Source: Heliocidaris tuberculata
Lineage: Eukaryota > Echinodermata > Echinoidea > Camarodonta > Echinometridae
NCBI GenBank assembly: GCA_025618425.1
Contig: CM046852.1
Span: 5,730,719-5,794,718 of the forward strand
Reading direction: 5' to 3'
Length of the DNA stretch: 64,000 nt
Numbering within the stretch: position 1 is the stretch's first letter; every line of letters starts with the position of its first letter. The notes under the pieces are model-generated. The model searched no databases. It was not told the origin of the DNA and worked only from the letters and a program-made list of their open reading frames with translations. Of the stretch, positions 42,797 to 55,210 are shown in pieces. The position numbers and the translations under genes were made by a program.

Positions 42797-42801
<5 letters not shown>

Positions 42802-42857
<56 letters not shown>

Positions 42858-42970
42858 GAGAATAATAATGATGATGATAATAATAGTAATAATAACAATT
42901 ATAGTAATAATGATAGTAATAATAATGATAATAATAATTATAACAATAATAACAATAGTAAGGATATTAA
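42802..42970. repeat. (AT)n followed by AAT-rich microsatellite
   Basis: AT run to 42855, then AATAATGATGATAATAAT-type sequence. Confidence 0.9.
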
Positions 42971-43905
42971 TGAATAATAAAGATTATGATATTTACACGG
43001 CGGAAATTTTACCGGCAGTTATGCTAAATCTTGTTTGTTTCCGTCCTTTAATCTTATTTAGTTTTGCTTGATCATCTTTGCTATAAGGAATTATTAGATA
43101 ATGAAATTGAAAATTAAACTTAGAGTTCAAGTTCGAATTCAGGATCTAGGTCCTTTTTTTTCCAGCTGGCAATGCAAGGTCATGATGGTGTAAATATTAG
43201 AGATATATACATTAATTCGTAAGAGTGTTTTTCTTCCAGCCAATTTCTCCAAAAAAAAAATCGTGTATCGAAACACAGGTCCTGTATTCGTTTGAAGTGA
43301 CAGAAATGAAGTGTGTGTATCGGGTGACAAAAGTATAATTGATTTCAATTTCAACGGTAAAACAGTGATTTTGCTTCTGAAGGTTGTAATATCTCCACCA
43401 GCTGTTCGTATAAACACGTATCTCACACCCTATTATACACAACTGTTCAGTTTACACAGTCTGAATCTGGGTCGGGATTGTATAATATCAGGTGAATGTG
43501 GGGTTCTCTCTTTTTTCATGAGTTTTAATTCTCTTCCAAATGAACACGATGAAAGCATTCTCATAACGTGTTGCAGTATGCAGTATCATATTTCAATTTT
43601 AATTAATGATTATAGATTTGGTAGGTGTATATACACCGGCGTCGATATCAATGCACTTAAAAGAGAAAACAATTAGCCCTTCATGGAAATTTCTGAATTG
43701 CTTACAATAATGTACAGAAAAGTTGATGTTATGAAGCAAAAGTTAAGATTATTTTGTAACCTGTTTATTGTTTGATATTGTTTACTTTTTGTCTCATATG
43801 GAAAGTTATTATGGATTACATCACACCATAATGTGATTCATCCAGAGTAATTCTCCTCCCTACCAAAGGTGTGCCACACCCATTCTCCCTCTCTCTCTCT
43901 CTCTT

Positions 43906-43946
<41 letters not shown>

Positions 43947-44805
43947 CTTTCGCTCTCTTTCTCTCTCCAACCCCTTTCCCATTTTCCTCATGCCCTCTCG
44001 CTTCCCCCTCTATCACTTTCTTCCTGGACTTCTCTCCGATGATTGTCTGATTTTGAACATTTAGGTATCATACAGCACAGTGAATGATTATTTAAGAGTG
44101 TAATTCTATTAACACTTTTTCTTCTATAAAAGACCTAGCTCATAGAAAACAATTATTCAAAGAACAGATTTGTTCGATAATAATAGGCATATCTATTTTT
44201 TCTCCTTTTCATTCGACGTTTTAAACAGAAAGTTTTGTATTGTTGTAAAACAAAGTTAGGACTTTACGTGGCTATCCACTCCATCCTTATTTCAAAATCT
44301 ACAGCGTAGTCAGAGAAACCTATCACGTGGCATGTACTGATACTGATAACATATAACATTATAACACTGCGATCATTAAATCGAATGCACTTACCGTTAA
44401 ATTAATGCAGAAAAAAAAAATTATTTTATCTTCCAATAACTGTCACATGATAATCCCGGCATGGCGAGAACTGAATATGACGAATTATTAACCTGAAGGT
44501 ATAAGGAGGTGCTATGCATGCATGCAAGCTAGTGCGCATGACTGTTACTGTCTGTGATCTGATTGGTGGAGATTTATTGATTATTGAGATAGAGGAAATA
44601 TTATGTTGGTCAACACTGGTGGCGTAACAATATATCATATACTTTCTAATCTAAGCAGCAGCGAGATAATCTATTCGTATTTTTATATCTTATTTCGCAT
44701 ATCATGATGACGAAATTACTTTGTCACTGTAATAAAATGTTGTTGTTTTTTCACTCGCTCGCAAGATTTAGAAGATGGAAAATTGAAATTCGGGCAAATT
44801 TGTTC
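42971..44805. other. intergenic, CT tract only
   Basis: A CT microsatellite at about 43885-43970. Reading frames are short and show no family features. Confidence 0.45.
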
Positions 44806-45050
44806 GTGTGACTGTGGTATTACACCTAAGTCACACTGTCAAACCGATTCCAAACCAAACGTTTCTTTGCCATTCGGGGCAATGTCATTGTTTGTTCAGT
44901 CTGATATCGCTTTCGTTGGTGTGACTGTGGTATTACACCTAAGTCACACTGCCAAACCGATTCCAAAACCAACCGATTCTTGGTCATTCGGGGCAATGTA
45001 ATTGTTTGTTCAGTCTGATATCGGTCTCGTTTGTGTGACTTGGGTATTGC
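44806..45050. mobile_element. two tandem copies of the CACAGTCACACC-type MITE
   Basis: TTACACCTAAGTCACACTG begins at 44820 and again at 44934. Both carry CATTCGGGGCAATGT and TTGTTCAGTCTGATATCG and share the GTGTGACTGTGGTATTAC junction. Period about 114 bp. Related single copies are at 14707 and 16342, and a weak one at 50455-50562. Confidence 0.78.
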
Positions 45051-46000
45051 CCCAGATGACACATACTTCGGTGTCCTAGCAACAGTCTTCTGTAAAGAGT
45101 ATCCGTGGTTTATGCGATGGATTCCCAAGCAGTGGCTAGGTGATATGTACCAAGTAATCATTCTTGCCAAGTATTTACACTTTCATATTTTTATGTCCAT
45201 TGGCGTTGCATCCTTATAAGTCTCCGGGAATTTAATTTTAATGTTTAAAATTCCAAGGCTAAAGGGAGACTAAAGGGTAAAATAATGATAGACCTCAGAT
45301 GGATGCCGTGAGATCGAAATGTTGAGTACACTGAATATGTTATATGTTCATCAGATGTGGTAAATGCTCTCCCATGCCCCCCCCCCCTCCTACCCCGTAT
45401 CGGCGCCCCTGACTAAGTATTTGTCATATAAACTGTAGGTCTCTTGAAATCGGTATATCATAGATGTGTCACTTTAACAACAAAAAAATAGTCAATAAAC
45501 ACAGACAAGTACACACTGAAAGCACATCATTTGTGTCGGCAGTCCTCTTATAACATATCTTTGAATACCAGCCTTTGTTGGAAGCCAATAACAGTTCAAG
45601 TGCGATAGCTTGCAGGTGTTTGGCTTATTACAGATAATTCAACGCGTGGATTTTACCAGAGGCAGTCAATCAATAAATATTCATTTTTGTTAAACGAACA
45701 AAACTGTATATAGAAATAGAAATGTATTATGTTCGCTTTGTGAAAGACCATGAGGGGCGCGTTGCAGGACATACATGGAAAAGGGTACAAATGCCCCTAT
45801 AACTCACATTTTATATCGTGAAAATTTGAGAAATGGAAATCAAACATTCGGCGACTTTATCATTAGTCATTACAAATTTAAGGGGGGCAGCCCTCTCAAA
45901 TCACAACCCACGCCTTTTGTGCCTGAGCTCGTTGTATACAAAATCATCACAATTACCATTGCCATTTTAAGTAGGTGGCTGTTACTATGATGAATCAAAA
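45051..46000. other. intergenic, nothing recognised
   Basis: A C run at 45380-45389. Otherwise plain AT-rich DNA. Confidence 0.4.
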
Positions 46001-46029
46001 TATTGCTTTCTCTCTCTCCCTCTCTCTCA

Positions 46030-46060
<31 letters not shown>

Positions 46061-46095
46061 GCTCTCTGTTCCTCTCTCTTTCTCTCTCATCAGAC
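46001..46095. repeat. (CT)n microsatellite
   Basis: CT-rich run. Arg/Glu frame on the minus strand is an artefact. Confidence 0.92.
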
Positions 46096-46124
46096 TGATC
46101 TTGGTCATGTTTCATAAAAAATAA

Positions 46125-46242
46125 TAACTGCCAAACTTCTATAACAAATTTCGACTCGGCCTATCAAATGCAAAGATTTCAGTAGCTTATAACAATTATC
46201 GTAACTTGTTATTCATAAGTTTTATGAAACAGGGCCCAGAAC
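46125..46242. mobile_element. diverged MITE related to 16013-16142
   Basis: Contains TATCAAATGCAAAGATTTCA and ends AAGTTTTATGAAACAGGGCC, with the inverted start ATGTTTCATAAAA. Same core as the copies at 16013 and 58600. Confidence 0.65.
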
Positions 46243-46653
46243 CGTGAATGATCTCTCCTTATCCAAATATTATCAAAGGTAATTAATTAATCAATGTAAC
46301 ATAATATTGTATCCATATATTTTTAAAATAATTACGGTGAGGAAAGTTGACGTGTATCCTGACATGCGGCCATAACCAACTCGTGCTCGGGGGTCAAAAT
46401 GTATACCGCCAACTAGTGAAGGAACAATGCCCATTCCCGGGCCTACACAGTCACGGCTGCGATATGATAGTTCCGACTAATAAATAGCTATCGTTTTTCT
46501 TTCTTGCTATATAACCACCTTTACTCTTGGCCTTTCTCTAAATCTATTCATGCATGACCCTGAATCGACTATTCTCAATTTCAGATTTTCCTCACTGGGC
46601 AGTCTTGGAAAAATACTGTTTTTATACTATATATATATATATATATATATATA

Positions 46654-46876
46654 CACTGCAAAAACTAGGGTGTTAATTCAACACCATCTCCGTATCTATA
46701 TTGGGCTACACCAGATAAGAGTTAAAACAACACCAGTTTCGAATCAACCTGGAGTTGTTTTAAAACTTATCTGGTGTAGCACAATATCAAACTGGTGTAT
46801 TTTTTTAACACTTTTCTGGTGTAGCCCAATATTAATACCAAGATGGTGTTGAATTAACACCCTGGTTTTTGCAGTG
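46654..46876. mobile_element. 223-bp MITE with CACTGCAAAAA ends
   Basis: CACTGCAAAAACTAGGGTGT and ACACCCTGGTTTTTGCAGTG are inverted ends that extend inward through TTAATTCAACACCATCT and its inverse. The interior repeats GGTGTAG. The element sits within an AT microsatellite that continues on both sides. Confidence 0.88.
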
Positions 46877-46880
46877 TGTG

Positions 46881-46881
<1 letters not shown>

Positions 46882-46928
<47 letters not shown>

Positions 46929-46929
46929 C

Positions 46930-46985
<56 letters not shown>
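46882..46985. repeat. AT then GA microsatellite
   Basis: AT runs to about 46948, then (GA)n. Confidence 0.92.
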
Positions 46986-46988
<3 letters not shown>

Positions 46989-48565
46989 TCTTCATACTGA
47001 AACACTGGTTCATCGTAGAAGGAAATTGTGTTTAGACCTGTTCACCCAAATGCAGAGCCCAAGTCACAAGTTACACTCTCTACTTCCCGTCCCAAGGGAA
47101 ACAAGATATACCCTTAGGAAAGTTAAGGAGTTGTACCAACCCAAATGTAAAACTAATAGGTATAAGACTAGTTTTATTCCATGGTGTCTGTTTAATCTGC
47201 AATAATGCTATAAGGAATGAAGAACAGTCGTATGTACACATTCCCTGTTGTGATTTGTTTCCATTTATCAATATCATACTTACGATTACTAGAATTAAGT
47301 GCAAATTTTAAATTCCCTCCCCACACCAGATGCCAAATTACGTAAGGTTCTACCCGTGTTCTCTACCAAAATATATTTAAATTATGCTTCTGGTTTTGTC
47401 TGGTATATGAGAAACTATGTTCAGTGGAGTGACATAATACAATGATCTCAAATATTTTTTTTTTCAGAAAAGCTTTTTCTGTGGTATTGTTTTGCTGATG
47501 AAAAATCGATGATATCAGTAAAATTGATCTGAATGCTGCTCAAGGTCCCTATATAGTCAATTTGTATTATATACCAATATTTGATCTTAGATGTTATACA
47601 TGATATAGTATTGCCAACCCAACCATGCTAAATTTGTTTAGATTTCTTAATGCTGATTTATGTAATCTATTTGTTCTCTTTATCCTTTCTTTACTTACCT
47701 CCTAATGCCTCGGTGGCCCCGCCAGGCCGGCTGCACATCGACTCCACATACACCGGTCGATTATTCGCGATTTGGAGTGAAGATATTTTTGGTCGGACCG
47801 TTGGCGGTGTTGAGTCGGCCTCGTTGCTGTGGCCGAGGTTGTGTAAGCCATAAGTTTATCATGCGTTCAAATTATACCAATACTTACTTTACTTTACATT
47901 ACCCGAAGTACAAATAAACAGTCATTTGATGCATTATTGTTCTGACTCTACCAGTAAGTCTGTATCCAATTTTATATCATTTCCCACTGTGTAACACTTT
48001 GAATTTTGCTACTACGTATCTACATGTACTTAGTTATCGCACAAAATTTGAATAGTTTTATCATGTAAAATCTAGAATTATTGTCAGCCATTGATATGTA
48101 TTTCTTTGTATCTTTATATGTATTTGAAATCCAACCTATGGTTGCAATAAATAAATAAACAAATAAGACATATGATAAAAAGCATAAAAATCATTATGAT
48201 ATATTTGGGATTTTCTCCATTACGGCTGGAACTGAGCTAATCTCAAACCTTTTCTACAGCTTAACTTTACTTTAGATTGGTGCAAGTATTGTTTAATGTA
48301 TAACCTTGATATATATATCATAAAATTCAAATTATAATTACATTGTAAAATAACAAAGACGAGTTCAACTAGATAAAGAAACAAAATGGGTTATTTCGTT
48401 AGATCATTTATTTCGTGCAAAATTGTTTTCCACCAGCATGACCGAGATCATATAACAGGTAGGTCTATATACTAGGAAAATATAAACATTTATGAAACCA
48501 CAACCAAAAATAAACAATCCGTATAAATGCATAAAAATTTGTTTTCTACCCGTACTACACAGACA
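46986..48565. other. intergenic with a possible LINE 3' tail
   Basis: A plus-strand segment ending GGTTGCAATAAATAAATAAA at about 48160 looks like a retroposon 3' end. No RT sequence could be read upstream. Confidence 0.4.
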
Positions 48566-48574
48566 ATATTTTAA

Positions 48575-48610
<36 letters not shown>
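48566..48610. repeat. (AT)n microsatellite
   Basis: Uninterrupted AT alternation. Confidence 0.9.
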
Positions 48611-48614
<4 letters not shown>

Positions 48615-48707
48615 ACACGATAGAAACGAATGTGTAACCAGAAAAAGGGAAATTATTGCACATTATTTTGTTAACAATATTATGTTGCCTGAACAGGCGC
48701 AAGGTTT

Positions 48708-48923
48708 TTCTTCTTCTTCTTCTTCTTCTTCTTCTTCTTCTTCTTCTTCTTCTTCTTCTTCTTCTTCTTCTTCTTCTTCTTCTTCTTCTTCTTCTTCTTC
48801 TTCTTCTTCTTCTTCTTCTTCTTCTTCTTCTTCTTCTTCTTCTTCTTCTTCTTCTTCTTCTTCTTCTTCTTCTTCTTCTTCTTCTTCTTCTTCTTCTTCT
48901 TCTTCTTTCTTCTTCTTCTTCTT
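48708..48923. repeat. long (TTC)n tract, about 215 bp
   Basis: Almost perfect TTC/GAA repeat. Poly-Leu, poly-Ser and poly-Glu frames are artefacts. Confidence 0.95.
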
Positions 48924-48959
48924 CATTCTATTCTATTTCTAACTTTCTGACATGAGGGC

Positions 48960-49880
48960 TGTGGCGCAGCACCATTGGTAGGTAGGTCAGTTAAGATATT
49001 GCAACAATATTTCACGTGGGCGCTGTATGTTACGCAAACCAGATACCCTAGCTAAACTTCAGTGATTTTCACCCCCCCCCCCCCCCACCCACCCACCCCC
49101 ATTCACATAATCCTGGCTACACCCTTGAAGTATAACCCATAATCTTACGATTGGCCTATTTTTCATTGGGAACATGTATGTAACACTTATCCATGTCAAA
49201 TAAAATTAGATAGAACAAAAAAGACTATGTATTTTTACCTGTAGCTGGTAGATTGAACATAAATATTACTGCCTCTCGTATGATCGGATGATCTTGTTTG
49301 CTTCATTTCATCCTTGGGCAACGTTCCGTAAAAAAAGAAAATTTGTTTCCAAAAATATACTCAAAAGGGGTAACCGAGGTTACTTGATTTCATAATTTCC
49401 AAAAGCTTAACAAATTTCATGAAGGGACGGGGGTGGAGGTGTACGTGGATTGTAAATGAACCTGCGGGGTTGCGATACCACTGCGAGATTTAATGTTGCT
49501 GTTTTCCCGGGGGGGGGGGGGGGGCTTCAAACTGACGGCTGGGCCTATACGCCAGCTAAAGTCTGAGGTCTCGCATACCCCCCCCCCCCCCCCTCCTCAG
49601 CCTCCGGCTTTTAAAGCACATCAGTTAAATTTTATTCAAATGCAACTGAAGTATTGCAATCTGAACACAATGCACATGGATGCACTGAACCATGAATATT
49701 ACTATTGAAATCAAGGTAGCACTCCTATGACCTACGCAAATACAGTAAGCGAATACATTATACATCCGCTTTGGCTTTATCTAATATTTTAATCAGTCAA
49801 AGCCAGAGGGCAAAGTGTTTATAAAAAAAAGTAACAAAGCTCGTGTGCTAAAAGAAGTTTACCCAGAAAGAGATCACTAG
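48960..49880. other. intergenic with C and G runs
   Basis: C runs at 49071-49086 and 49579-49593 and a G run at 49508-49524. These are typical boundaries of repeat copies in this genome, but no element could be delimited. Confidence 0.4.
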
Positions 49881-49889
49881 GGAAATCAC

Positions 49890-49893
49890 GAGA

Positions 49894-49942
<49 letters not shown>

Positions 49943-50325
49943 ACCAAGACAGACAGACAGAGAGAAAGAGACCGAGACAGACAGATGAATACAGAGAGAG
50001 AGAGAGAGAGAGGGAGGGGGGGGGGGCGAAATATATAATCATGGTAATACAAAGGCTGAGATATAAAATTGAGAGAAATAATAAAAACGATAGAGAGAAT
50101 GAGAGAGAGAGGGAAAGAGAGAGAGAGTGTGTGTGTGGGTGTGTGTGTCTGTGTGTGTGTGTAGGCCTATGAGGGAATGAGAGAGAGGGGGATAAGAGAA
50201 TGGGAGAGAGAGGGGGGTATGAGAGAATGAGAGAGGGAGGGGATAGGAGATAATGAGAGACAGAGAGAGGGGGTATGAGGAATGAGAGAGAGAGAGAGAA
50301 CGAGAGAGAGAGAGACCGAAATAGA
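49890..50325. repeat. GA-rich low-complexity region
   Basis: GAGAGA runs mixed with GACAGACA, GGGGGATA and GTGTGT units over about 430 bp. Confidence 0.9.
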
Positions 50326-51590
50326 TATATAATCATGGTATCAGAAAGACTGAGAAACAAAAGAGAGATTGTGTATTTAGCTTGTAACCTCACATCTCAT
50401 ACCCCAGTCCCACCGCTATGGCGCTCCGCAGCGACTCTCAACTGATCCTTAATCATGATAATCGACAAGTATTGGCCATTCGGTTCAATGCAATTTGTTG
50501 TTCGTGCTATCGTCGGTCCGGTGTCGGTCGCGTCGGTCGCCTCCGTGTGCCTGGGGTATTACTTGAGTGGTAGAGAAATGCGTACAGATTGATTGTGTTT
50601 GTGGACTGGTGTATTTACATCGCCCATAGAGCCAGGAATTATGAATACATTATGGAATCTTACGTCAAAAGCATTCCGATTCACGTTCGTGATTCCACAC
50701 AATACGTGTAATGCAGCGAACTTGTTATGTGACAAGCAATGCGAGGCACCGGTACAGCTAAAAATAAGTCGTTGAATAAAACCCTAATATCACTTTGATC
50801 TGTAGATAAATCAAAATGCAGCTACAGAGAATATTCCAAGAGGCAAAAAAAAAAAAAAAAAAAAAATAAAACTTAAAAAAAAAAAAAAAATGTACCAGGT
50901 GTTTAAAAAAAAACCCCAAAACCCCCACACATTTGACACTTTTGATTGTTAATAACTCTAAAATTAAAACTTGTATCAGACTGGGGTTTTCAGAATGTAA
51001 TTGAAGGATGTCAAATTTATTTAGAATAGGTTTTGAGAAATTTATACATCGTATAACATCGAACACACGAGCATACCTATACACACGAACACACACACAC
51101 ACACACACACACGCCCACACACCCTCCCACCTCTCTCGTTATCCCTCTCGCTCGCCCTTCCTCTTTCCCCATTTCTCCCCATCTCCCTCTCACGCCCCTC
51201 TTCCCCCCCCCCCTCTCTCTCTATTTCTCTCTCTCATCCCCCCCCCCCCACCCCTTTTTTAAAAATATATATTTGTATCTACAGCTCTACTTCTTCTTAC
51301 TACCAGTCTTTATCCCTCGGTGTCTTTCTTTTTCATCTTCTTTGCAATGTCAAATATTTTGTCACGGATTGTTTAATGACGAGTAAGATAGATATTTCTA
51401 TTCATCTTTAGGTTATTGGGAATGAGTATATGCCGACTCGGATTTTTAAACGGAATCAGTTCACTGTCAATTCAACGCCATTCTGCACACCGATGTCACA
51501 TGTTGATTTGATAGAATAAAATCTTAGATGATAATGAGAAGAAAAATTCGTGAGTTTGAATCAAACACTGTCAAAGTGTTTTGCATGGCA
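50326..51590. other. intergenic simple-sequence DNA
   Basis: A weak copy of the CACAGTCACACC-type MITE interior (50455-50562), A runs (50846-50890), and CA then C/CT runs (51080-51252). No gene supported. Confidence 0.45.
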
Positions 51591-51786
51591 ACAGTGGCAT
51601 ATCCACATATTGATGATGGCAAGGGCGAATCCAGGATTTCCTAAACGAGGGGGCACAGTGCCGTAAAAGTATTCAATAAAGGGGCAATTTTTTTTTTTTA
51701 ATTGTGTACTTAAGGTATGCCAGTTTGGTTTCAAAAGGGGGGGGGGGCACGGGCCGATTTTTCCCCTATGTAGATCCGCCACTGGA
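51591..51786. mobile_element. about 196-bp MITE-like repeat, CAGTGGC ends
   Basis: The left end CAGTGGCATATCCACATA and right end TATGTAGATCCGCCACTG are imperfect inverse copies. The G-rich interior includes a T run and a G run. Confidence 0.65.
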
Positions 51787-51898
51787 TGATGGGATGAAAG
51801 GGGGCGGAATTCCCAGACGGGGGGGGGGGGGAGCTAGAAGCGGCCTATTATGAAGGTAATCCCCCGTGCCGGAGACCTTCTGGAAGTTCAAGTGGGTT

Positions 51899-51902
51899 TC
51901 CT

Positions 51903-51934
<32 letters not shown>

Positions 51935-51972
51935 TTCTTCTTCTTCTTCTTCTTCTTCGTCTTCTTCTTCTT

Positions 51973-52003
<31 letters not shown>

Positions 52004-52076
52004 TTCTCTTCTTCTTCTTCTTCTTCTTCTTCTTCTTCTTCTTCTTCTTCTTCTTCTTCTTCTTCTTCTTCTTCGT
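51899..52076. repeat. (TTC)n tract, about 175 bp
   Basis: TTC repeat with a few interruptions (TCG, TAT). Confidence 0.95.
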
Positions 52077-52094
52077 TTTATTATTTTCTTCTTC

Positions 52095-52340
52095 CAAAAA
52101 GTAATGATAGAATTATACAGTAAAACCATCTTTTTCCCGGGGATTTATTGTTTTTCATGAGTTTTAAAGTGGAATAGACCCCGTCAACACTAAGTGGACC
52201 TTCCAATAATGAGGACAATTGTGAGGACAACTTTGGAATGTCAGGATAATTTGATAATATTTCCAAGTTAATTTCATCAGTTTCTTTTTTCCGCATAAAG
52301 ATTAGAGTAAAAATCAAACACTTCCCTGAGAATGTCACTT
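52095..52340 (-). pseudogene. L1/Tx1-like LINE fragment
   Basis: Minus-strand frame reads ETDEINLEILSNYPDIPKLS, then LLEGPLSVDGVYSTLKLMKN and NKSPGK. The KNNKSPG motif matches the LINE at 5254-8420, but the flanking sequence differs, so this is a separate, short copy lacking the RT core. Confidence 0.7.
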
Positions 52341-52357
52341 TGTCTATTTAAAATATC

Positions 52358-53335
52358 ACCATAAGCCTGACCACTGTGTAAGCCTGAATAATGGGTAAGC
52401 TTCTCAGATGTTACCTGACCATTGGGTAAGCTTCCCGGATGTTACCTGACCATTGGGTAAGTTTTCAGCCAATGAGAGTTACCTGACAAATGGGTAACCC
52501 ATGTGTCCATATAAATGTGAATGCTCATGATTCACACTATCTTGGTCTGCCGCTCATTTTCCCTCGGAAAAAACCCTTTTCGGCCGGATGACAAATAAGT
52601 GTATTTTAGCTAACAAGATATATGAGTGTATTTAGTGTAATCCCCCCCCCCCCGCGCCCCCTAGGGGGAAAAAGTAACCTGATATATATATATATATATA
52701 TATAAATCAAGAAGGTTCTGCGTTGGTGTGTTGAAATAGATAGCAAACAATTATGCTGAAATAAAAACACCGCAAGACGTAAAATTTACTCAACAATTTT
52801 TTCAACATAATTGTTTGCTATCTATATATATACATATATATATATATATGGAAGTAAAGTAACTAACAGAGGATATGTTACAAACTTAGAGTCATCAATC
52901 CCCTGCCCCCCCCCCCCAAAGAAGAAGAAGTGCATGAGCTTATAGTTTCTTTTTGTGTCAAAATTGTACTTTGTTTTTTGTTGTTTTTTGTTAATAAACT
53001 TTATATATTATGAGTCATTGAGAATGTTACATGACTGTTTGATTGGCTAGCCTAAGCTTTTCAGCAAATCAAAGTTTTCGGACACAATGTAACTATGGAG
53101 AAATAACAGAGGGAAAGTTGGTGATGCCCCCCCCCCCCCCCCCCCATCCCCAATCTTACTTATTATGCACATGCTAGCTTCTATAATGCTTTACCCATTT
53201 GTCAGGTAATATTGATTGGATGAAAAGCTTACCCAGTGGTCATGGAAGATCCCGGAAGCTTTTTTTGTCAGGCTTACCCAATGGTCATGTTTACCCAATC
53301 GTCAGGTAACGTTACCAACCCCGGTCTTATGCCTA
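52358..53335. mobile_element. about 975-bp element with inverted subterminal TTACCTGACCATTGGGTAA repeats
   Basis: At the left, GTTACCTGACCATTGGGTAA occurs twice plus variants (52366-52500). At the right the inverse words TTACCCA.TGGTCA and CCCATTTGTCAGGTAA recur (53187-53310). Outermost CATAAGCCTGACCA faces TATGCC near 53331. The interior holds C runs, AT runs and an inner inverted pair (AATAGATAGCAAACAATTATG at 52736, CATAATTGTTTGCTATCTAT at 52807). No transposase. Confidence 0.68.
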
Positions 53336-54390
53336 GTGAGAAGCGGATGTGCCCCTGCAATTCAGCTTGATATTCTCTCGTTACTTTGGGGTTGAGAGAC
53401 AAACTATATAAATATTATAAAGTTAATATTGGCCAACAGGGTAAAATTTTTGTCATTATTTACCACCGTAGATATGCACCGTCAAAAGAATAGGGGAATT
53501 ATTCCCTGTAGTATGAAAATGTTTGAAATTAGAGCATACAACTCTGGAATAAAAGTGTGAAATCTATATATGCACAGAAAAGGACAAGGTGTTTTATTTG
53601 TGGAAAAGCGAAATAAACAAAGTGTTTGCTTCCCTATACAAAGGAAAGAATTCGATGGATTTGGAGCAAATTCCGATAATGACCTCATCCGTACAGTTCA
53701 ATAGATGTCCCTCGTCTCGCCTCGTATTTAAATTCACAAAAGGTTCAAATCGTCATAATCATTTCCATATATCTATTTTCCACCAGCAACAAGGCAGAGT
53801 ATATTTGCATGATAAACCAGGAGACCGGGGCTGGTGTTTTGTTAAAACGCAGAGCGGCGTGAAGGCTTTTCAAAAGAAACTTGGGCGTGTAACGATTCGT
53901 GCGTCGAGTTGATTTCATATGAAAAAAATGTAGTATCATATTTTGTACACCTTGAAATATGTAATATGAATATATGTTGAATAAGATTACACGTAACGTG
54001 CGCATTGCTACATGCAGTGGTACGCAATACAAATGGTACGAGCTTCCTTTTGGGCGTGCCGCTCTGATAGAAAGAATTACAAACTTCTTCAACTTTTCCA
54101 CCATTAAGCTTTTTAACCGGGAAAGCCGATACCAAGGGTTTTATCGCAGTTTTTAAAACATTTGGGAAATATTTGGAGATTTTGCAGAATTAAATTCCCG
54201 GCAAGAGTGTTGTCGGGGTGCAGAAGTACACCTGTTTTCATGTCAGCCACACCCGCCTAATAACTTTGCGTGAACGTGGGGTGTAAGTTTTCCCCCCTCG
54301 TGGGGTACGACCTGCAAAAATGGATTCACTGGTTTCAATTTTTCTCCTGACCTGTCTCCTGTCGGTAAGTTAACATCTCTATAACAAATC
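53336..54390. other. intergenic, nothing recognised
   Basis: Several 60-120 codon frames overlap on both strands without family features or mutually consistent splice signals. Confidence 0.4.
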
Positions 54391-54394
54391 CAAA

Positions 54395-55210
54395 CTTCGT
54401 ATATAATGGCTATCTCAAATAATACCCAATTTCTTTCCATATAATGTTCATAAGTTTGTATAAAATGACTATTTGAAATAATGCAAATATGGTTCCCTAT
54501 CATATTCAAAAGTTTGTAATGATCCTCATAAATAATACAAACCTTTTTTCTGTATCACATTGAATAGATTGTAATAATTATCTTGGATAATACAAACTTC
54601 TTTTCTATATCATACTGAATAGTTAGTTAGTTATATTCGATAATACACAATTATTTTCCATATCACATTCAAAACTTTGTAATGATTATCATAAATAAAA
54701 ACAACTGCTTTTCTATATCATATTGAATATATCGTAATGATTATCTTAAATAATACAAACTTCTTTCCATATCATATTGAATAGCTTGTAATAATTCACT
54801 CAATAATACAAACTTTATTTCTCTGTCATATTGAATAGTTTGTAATGATTAACTTGAATAATACAGTCTTCTTTTTTTTATATATCATATTGAATAGTTT
54901 GTAATGATAAACTTGAATATTAAATACAAACTTCTTTTATACATCATAATTATTGAATAGTTTCTAATGATTAACTCCAATGATACAAAATTCTTTCTCA
55001 TATCACATTTTTAAATTTGTAATGACTATACGATAACAAAAAAACAAAAAAAAAACCTGTCCATGTCATATTCCGAAAGCTTGTTATGACTAGTGAAAAT
55101 TTCTTTCTCATATCTTATTCCAAAGTTTGTAATGACCATCTAAGAAATTCATATACACTTTTCTTATCCGTATCATATTCAACATGTTCAAACTATTCTA
55201 ATGACTGTCT
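54395..55210. repeat. degenerate satellite, unit about 58 bp, about 14 copies
   Basis: Repeated phrase TCATATTGAATAGTTTGTAA then TGATTA(A/T)CTTGAATAATA, CAAACTTCTTTTC. Unit length drifts by a few bases and identity falls toward both ends. Confidence 0.85.

Larger units (their letters stand above)
42240..42798. repeat. large inverted repeat carrying two tRNA-like genes
   Basis: Arms of about 165 bp (42240-42405 and 42636-42798) are near-perfect inverse copies, joined by a unique spacer of about 230 bp. Each arm contains a tRNA sequence, its T-run terminator and the phrase CAAAGTTCCCCAGAACTGTC or its inverse. In addition CAATTGTAAGGAAATAACAT and GGCAACTCTCGTGG occur as direct repeats at 42179-42225 and 42592-42638. 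Confidence 0.88.

Noticed and set aside
48656..48955. Poly-Leu / poly-Ser / poly-Glu frames
   Set aside because: TTC repeat artefacts.
53482..54156. Several overlapping 60-119 codon frames
   Set aside because: They overlap on both strands, with no family similarity and no consistent exon structure.
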